DNA of 64,000 bases from Magnolia sinica (taxonomy: Eukaryota; Streptophyta; Magnoliopsida; Magnoliales; Magnoliaceae). This document shows positions 58,587 through 64,000 of this stretch, in pieces (within the stretch, counting starts at the first letter, position 1; each line of letters opens with the position of its first letter). Position numbers and translations under genes: made by a program. The notes under the pieces were generated by a model. The model was not told the DNA's origin and ran no database searches. It saw nothing but the letters and a program-made list of their open reading frames with translations. The stretch is from NCBI RefSeq assembly GCF_029962835.1, contig NC_080582.1, forward strand, positions 76,752,177 through 76,816,176. The letters are read 5' to 3'.

Positions 58587-59612
58587 TGTCACACCCCGGC
58601 TCTAAAAATATGAGTTCGCTTAACTCAGTTGTCAAGTCGAGGATGTGACTCAATAGTGAGGGTCTAATATTATATACACGACCATAATAATCATCACAAA
58701 TAATAAACTTAATTAATAATCATGCATCTAGTCAAGAGTATTAATTATCTACTAACCGATATCCAACCCAAGTTCATACATCATTATTTAAAAGCAATAA
58801 ATATAAAATGATTTTTTTTATTCTTGCAGCAAATCTCCAAGAGCACGCCTCTCAAAGTCATCACTCCACACGTGGAGACTCCAGTTCAATTTCCTGCCAT
58901 GGATGGTTTTCCAATCAACAGAATGAGTTAACAACTTAGCAAGTAGTTGTACGCATGATTAACAACATAGGTATGATACAAGTTTATATACAGGAATCTT
59001 AGTATGCCACATTATCACATAAACAGTTTCTTTAGTGAACAACTAGGGTCATAACTGCACACAGCATCGGGCCTCCGGACACCCATCCGATAAAGATCCA
59101 TATAAGCTCAACATGTGTAGGAGTTTACTCACATCATGTGTAAGAGTTTACTCACATCATGTGTAAATGTTAGCTTGATGTATCTCACATAAAGTGTGTA
59201 ACTGTATAGTCTGGCAATGAGTGACCCACTCTAAAGATGGTCAAAATCCTTCCCCAGCTTCGACCATAGTTTAAGGAAGAGGCCCTATTGGTACCAACTC
59301 AAGTTTCATTGGGAACTTGCCTAAGAATTTAAGGGATAACTCGATCCCGGAGTTGTCTAGTGTTGTCAGAATGACACATCAAATATAAGGTAGTTGCATA
59401 TTTAAATAGATATTAATATATTATAAAAGTTAATCAAAAGTAAGAATGTAATGTTATGCAATGCATGTGGAAAAAATACATCTGTGATAGTGACTACTTA
59501 CCCATAACGTCCATTCGTTATTCGACCATTTTGACTTTTTGATCATTTTCTCATAGATTTGATGACTACACTCGGGTTTACGATGCATACAAAGTTTCTT
59601 TTTTAAATCAAA

Positions 59613-60375
59613 ATTAGAATATAAGTATAAAATTAATTTTTTCCTTTAGTGTCCATTCTCTTAAAACACTTGCAAAAATGAATAAGATCATAAGATTGTT
59701 ACATTGGTCCACTAAATCGGTCAATTGAGTCCCTAATTTCTTAGATCTGAGTCGTAGATAATCCATTTACCATGTTTCTAACCGTAGATCAAAAGTATTA
59801 ATCTTCTTTAAGTTTGACTTGGGATCAAGATCTAGCTTAAAAATAATTGGTTGTTAAGATCCATATGATCTAATCGTTTATTTCCTTATTTTTCATGATT
59901 TTGATCAATAGTCCTAATTGATCTTTGATCAAATGATCCGATTTAACATTGGATCAAGTGGACCTTAATTTCTTAAATTTAATCCTTGAGTCATAATTAG
60001 AATATAAGTATAAAATTAATTTTTTTCCTTTAGTGTCCATTTTCTTAAAACACTTGCAAAAATGAGTAAGATCCTAAGATTGTTAAATCAGTCTACTAAA
60101 TCGGTCAATCGAGTCCCTAATTTCTTTGATTTGAGTCGTAGATAATCCATTTATCATGTTTCTAACCGTAGATCAAAGGTATTAATCTTCTTTAAGTTTA
60201 ACTTGGGATCAAGATCTAGCTTAAAAATAATTGGTGTTAAGATCCATCTGATCTGATCGTTTATTTCCTTATTTTTCATGATTTTGAGCAATGGTCCTGA
60301 CTGATCTTTGACCAGATGATCCGATTTAACATTGGATCAAATGGATCTTAATTTCTTAAATTTAATCCCTTAATT
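59613..60375 (+). repeat. 383-bp direct tandem duplication within the LTR
   Basis: ATTAGAATATAAGTATAAAA starts at 59613 and again at 59996. Both copies then run in parallel through TCTAACCGTAGATCAAA and TTTAACATTGGATCAA with scattered differences. Confidence 0.92.
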
Positions 60376-61331
60376 TATTTATTAGACCTTTGATCAATGG
60401 TTGGATTGGACCCAATCGTCGATTTAACCGTTCAAATCATTATTATGATCTTCTTTTTTCTAATTTCAATGATCTGTATGTAGATTTATAAAGTCTTTAA
60501 TTCATATTTACACTTAATGAATAAGATCCCCAAATGTACGGTTAATTTTATGTGGGGTGTACATTTGCAGTAAGAACCTATGATGAATTTACCACTTATT
60601 TGATATAATATAATACGTGGTATGGAAAATGCACATGCTTTAATTTAGTAGACATGATCTTATGGTGGGGCCCACTTTTAGGTGATATTAATATTTGGGG
60701 CCCACCAAAGGTCATGGTCTCGAGGTCAAACAATATATCTAGTTATTTTAAACAATCTAACCGACTATTCAAATATCAAAATTGAGATCAATCGGCTATG
60801 ATAGTGTGGTAAGGCCCATTTCTTAGGCATTCTTAACATTTGTGGCCTAACATACGATCAGGTGATGATCTTATCATGATTAACTACTAGTATATATAAA
60901 TTTACCATAAAATTATTCACCTTATATATCAAGATTGATGGTGGAGCCCATTTATGAAATGCGTTGTCTACGTGGGACCCACTACCACATCTTGAAATAA
61001 AGGTTTCACATCACATCAAATACTCTAAAATTATAATTTTATATACAAGCTTAGTTATACATAGATCTATTACTAACCATCATCATCTTATGGTGGGGCC
61101 CACTTTATGAGTACGATTTCTTTGTGGGGCCTACTAGAGATCATGATCATGGAGAATCATTATATATACTCTAAATCTAAATATTCTAAAACATTTGCTT
61201 TAAAAATTAAGATTAAATCTACCACATGGTAGAGCCCACTTTAAAGGGTATTCTTGACATGTGCGGCCCACCACATGATCATGTGATGATCTTATATATT
61301 TTTCACTAAATGTCTAAAGATATAATCCAAA

Positions 61332-61338
<7 letters not shown>

Positions 61339-61386
<48 letters not shown>

Positions 61387-61475
61387 TTTTTACGGCCAAT
61401 CCATGATATACATCAAGATTGATAGTGGGTTCACTTGATGTATGTAAGATTGAGTTCGTTAAAAATGGTAAGGCA

Positions 61476-61533
<58 letters not shown>
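61339..61533 (+). repeat. (CATA)n/(TA)n and (CT)n microsatellites
   Basis: A CATA run passes into a TA run up to about 61382, and a pure CT run occupies about 61479-61533. The Ser-Leu open frame across the CT run is an artefact. Confidence 0.95.
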
Positions 61534-61540
<7 letters not shown>

Positions 61541-63409
61541 CTTGAGAGTGGGATGGCACTCACTTCTCCCCCCTGCTCTTTTATATTATAAGGTGGTCCC
61601 ACTTTATATTAATGCATGGGAGGTTTCACATGTGATTTTTCATCTTCACGTGTTTTTTGTTCCTTTTCTTTTCTTGAGAAAATGCCAAGTGGGTTATGGA
61701 TCTCATATACTTTGAGAATTATCCAAGGTTTGGTATGGACTGCATATATATTTAATATGTCAAATGGCCCCTCAAGCTAAAACTAAATCGAGAAGGTTTT
61801 ACAATTTTCCAAATTGTATAATGTGCACCGTTGGTTCGATGATTTGTTGAATAGATAAGCTGATATATGGTAATTATAAAAAAATGAATGATAAACGGTT
61901 AAATAATTTTGTAAATGAGAAGTGTGTGGTCCAATAGGTTCCTTGACAGTGAGGGAGTTTGTGTACAGATGGTTTCATGGATGGTTTGCAATATAAGGGG
62001 TTATTTTGTGATGTACATGGCAAAATTATACATATAAGTGTACACCCATTCTTTAAAAAATAAAAAATTAGAACTAACTTTTTAGGCCTAGATCATCATT
62101 GATTTGTAGGTCCCATTGTTTCATAAGAGATCTTTTCTCATAACCAACTGGTAAGAGTTTTGGGCATAATAAGATCTTCATGATAAATCATTAAATTTTT
62201 TTTTTTAGATGGACCACTTGAGAGTTATGATACATATTTGAGATGGATGGTGAGATAATAGATTTAAGTGTGGAAATTGAGGAATTTGGTTTAATTTAGG
62301 TGAATGGGTCTTGGTATATGTTTGGATACAAATGGGCATGTGCAAACAAGGTTTTAAGAATGATCTACGTGCATGGGCATCCACACCCTTGGATGTTTTG
62401 GATTGATAATGGATCTAACATTTTGAGGTATTAACTCAAAAGATCAGGAATTCAATCAAGGATTTTTAAGCGCTACATAGTGATGAACTCGGTTTTGCAA
62501 TTGGGTCACTGATCATGGGTGATTTCTACTATCAGATTAGATTCTCATATAGCTGTTTAGAAAATGTCCAGACGGTTTTTCGATAGGGCCTATAGAAAGT
62601 ATTTTTTTAGAAAGATTTGTACATGTGGATATTTATAATAAGATTAGTTGGTGCACAAATTGATCATGTAGCATTTGTTAGAATCTTAATTCACTAGTAT
62701 GATTTTTATAATATAATATATATATATATATATAAGAATTATAATAGTCATATCAAACTATTGATTCGGGTCCCAAAAATGGGCAGATCTAATCATGCAA
62801 TGTTTGGTTTGGTATGATAGAGATGTCCAAAAATCCTACAGATGGAATGTAATATATATATATATATATGATCTTAAGGTAAATGTACGGAGGGTTTTAC
62901 GATCGGGCAAAAGGTTTATAAGATATACGTCGTTTTTAACATATACCCTTCAAATCATAATTATGGTCTTTTAAGTTGGTCATGCGATATGTATGATCAC
63001 GTTTAATGAAATCTAACCCGATAAGAATCTTAGGTATCATGAAAGATATGTCATAATCCGACAATTAGGAATTCGGGTAAGTGGACCTATGCAATTGTGG
63101 CCCCTGATTCATGAAAAAATAAAAAATTAGACTTTGAAATTGAAAAAAGTAAATTAGTAGTTAGGTTCATTAAATAATGAATAAGTGTACAAATAGTTTC
63201 CCAATTGAATGAGTAGTTAAAAAGTTATTGGGGATATATGACAATGTAATGTAGGGTTCATCAAAGGAAAGTGTTCTCCTATCATAGTTACTGGTATTAA
63301 GTTTTAATATTTATAGGACAAGTTTTTAATTTGGCAAAAAAAAAAAAAAAAAGAGTAAACAAAAATAAATAAATAAATTGTACCCTCAAAATTTACTCGG
63401 GATATTACA

Positions 63410-64000
63410 ATTACGGTGCATTTGGATGCCTATAAGTTCTTTAATTTATCAGTCACATACTCTTAATTTACTTATACGTGAAAGTAATGCCAAGGTAATT
63501 TTGTTTGGATGCAAGCTATATAAATTATTTATAGATAAGTTGGTTTTTATATTTGAATAACATGCATGTTAGTTACAAATAAGAAAATACATATTCACAT
63601 CAATTAAAGCTTAGAGTAAGAAATTATTCCAAAATTAAACTGAGACGTAAGAAATATTAGCCCAAAGTATGATATTTTGTCAAACTCATCTACATGAATA
63701 ATTGAGCCGGTTCTTACGTTAAACTAATTATCACTTGAGATATAAAAATAGGCCAACATATTCAAAATACATGTAATAGAGAAGGATATCTTCAGATAAG
63801 TAACAACGAAATTCTAAAAAATTCATTTTCTATTCAAAATATATAGTAATACTATGGGGGAGAAAAACATACATACAAATCACATCAACCATCTTTTCCT
63901 CTTCATGCAAACTGGCACACCGGGGATCGACCCACATATATGTGGATTGCCGAGGAACGAGAGATAGGTGAAATTTGTGAACATTCCGCTCGTGGGTATT
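63410..64000. other. No gene recognised; possible Harbinger-type MITE start
   Basis: AT-rich sequence. TTACGGTGCATTTGGATGCC at 63411 resembles the TTA-flanked GTGTTTGGATGC ends seen elsewhere in the window, but no partner end is inside the window. Confidence 0.4.

Larger units (their letters stand above)
58587..63409 (+). mobile_element. Large LTR (about 4.8 kb), probably solo
   Basis: It begins TGTCACACCCCGGCTC and ends TTTACTCGGGATATTACA. The start resembles those at 13742, 16113 and 51500, and the end resembles AAGGCATTACA at 19597. The flanks GTTAG and ATTAC share only three of five bases, so the target duplication is doubtful. No primer-binding site follows. It contains a 383-bp tandem duplication, GTGGGGCCCAC words near 60665 and 61093, and a long CT run. 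Confidence 0.7.

Noticed and set aside
61419..61715. Plus-strand open frame with a Ser-Leu repeat
   Set aside because: It is produced by the CT microsatellite and has no domain.

Overview
This is a gene-poor, transposon-dense stretch of a flowering-plant nuclear genome. The evidence is plant-type Ty3/gypsy (Athila-like) and Ty1/copia retrotransposons, CACTA, Mutator-like and hAT-like DNA elements, a tRNA-derived SINE, plastid rbcL-like DNA, plant-type ABCD transporter and HMG-CoA lyase exon fragments, and a long degenerate telomere-like (CCTAAA) array. The many foldback repeats whose ends read like 'GGGCCCACCATGATG' remind me of woody magnoliids, but that is only an impression. I found no intact host protein-coding gene.

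Layout. 1-13.5 kb: rearranged Athila-like pieces in both orientations. They include a complete antisense tRNA-Asp between two head-to-head LTR ends (about 1.6-1.7 kb) and a decayed minus-strand pol (about 10.15-13.55 kb). 13.7-20.7 kb: one solo gypsy-type LTR nested in another; the outer one carries an rbcL fragment. 20.8-31.2 kb: small DNA transposons (two Mutator-type foldbacks with 9-bp target duplications, an hAT-like element with a perfect 8-bp duplication), a SINE with a 15-bp duplication, and unassigned sequence.

31.2-51.5 kb: probably one 20-kb non-autonomous CACTA element. Its two ends have matching terminal and subterminal repeats and a shared 3-bp flank TAA. Inside are fragments of two host genes (an ABCD2-like peroxisomal/plastid-type ABC transporter and HMG-CoA lyase), a 2.4-kb telomere-like array whose polarity flips at one end, many foldback repeats, and a 9.15-kb copia element with its own target duplication CAATC. 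The copia element is itself interrupted by a 4-kb solo LTR. 51.5-55.6 kb: a second copy of that 4-kb LTR in the opposite orientation, with perfect duplication TGGAT. 55.6-64 kb: tandem minisatellites, an LTR-like fragment, another 4.8-kb LTR, and AT-rich sequence.

The insertions give a relative order: CACTA and its cargo, then a foldback repeat, then copia inside that repeat, then the solo LTR inside copia. All boundaries were read by eye. No alignment or database search was run, so family names rest on motif recognition.
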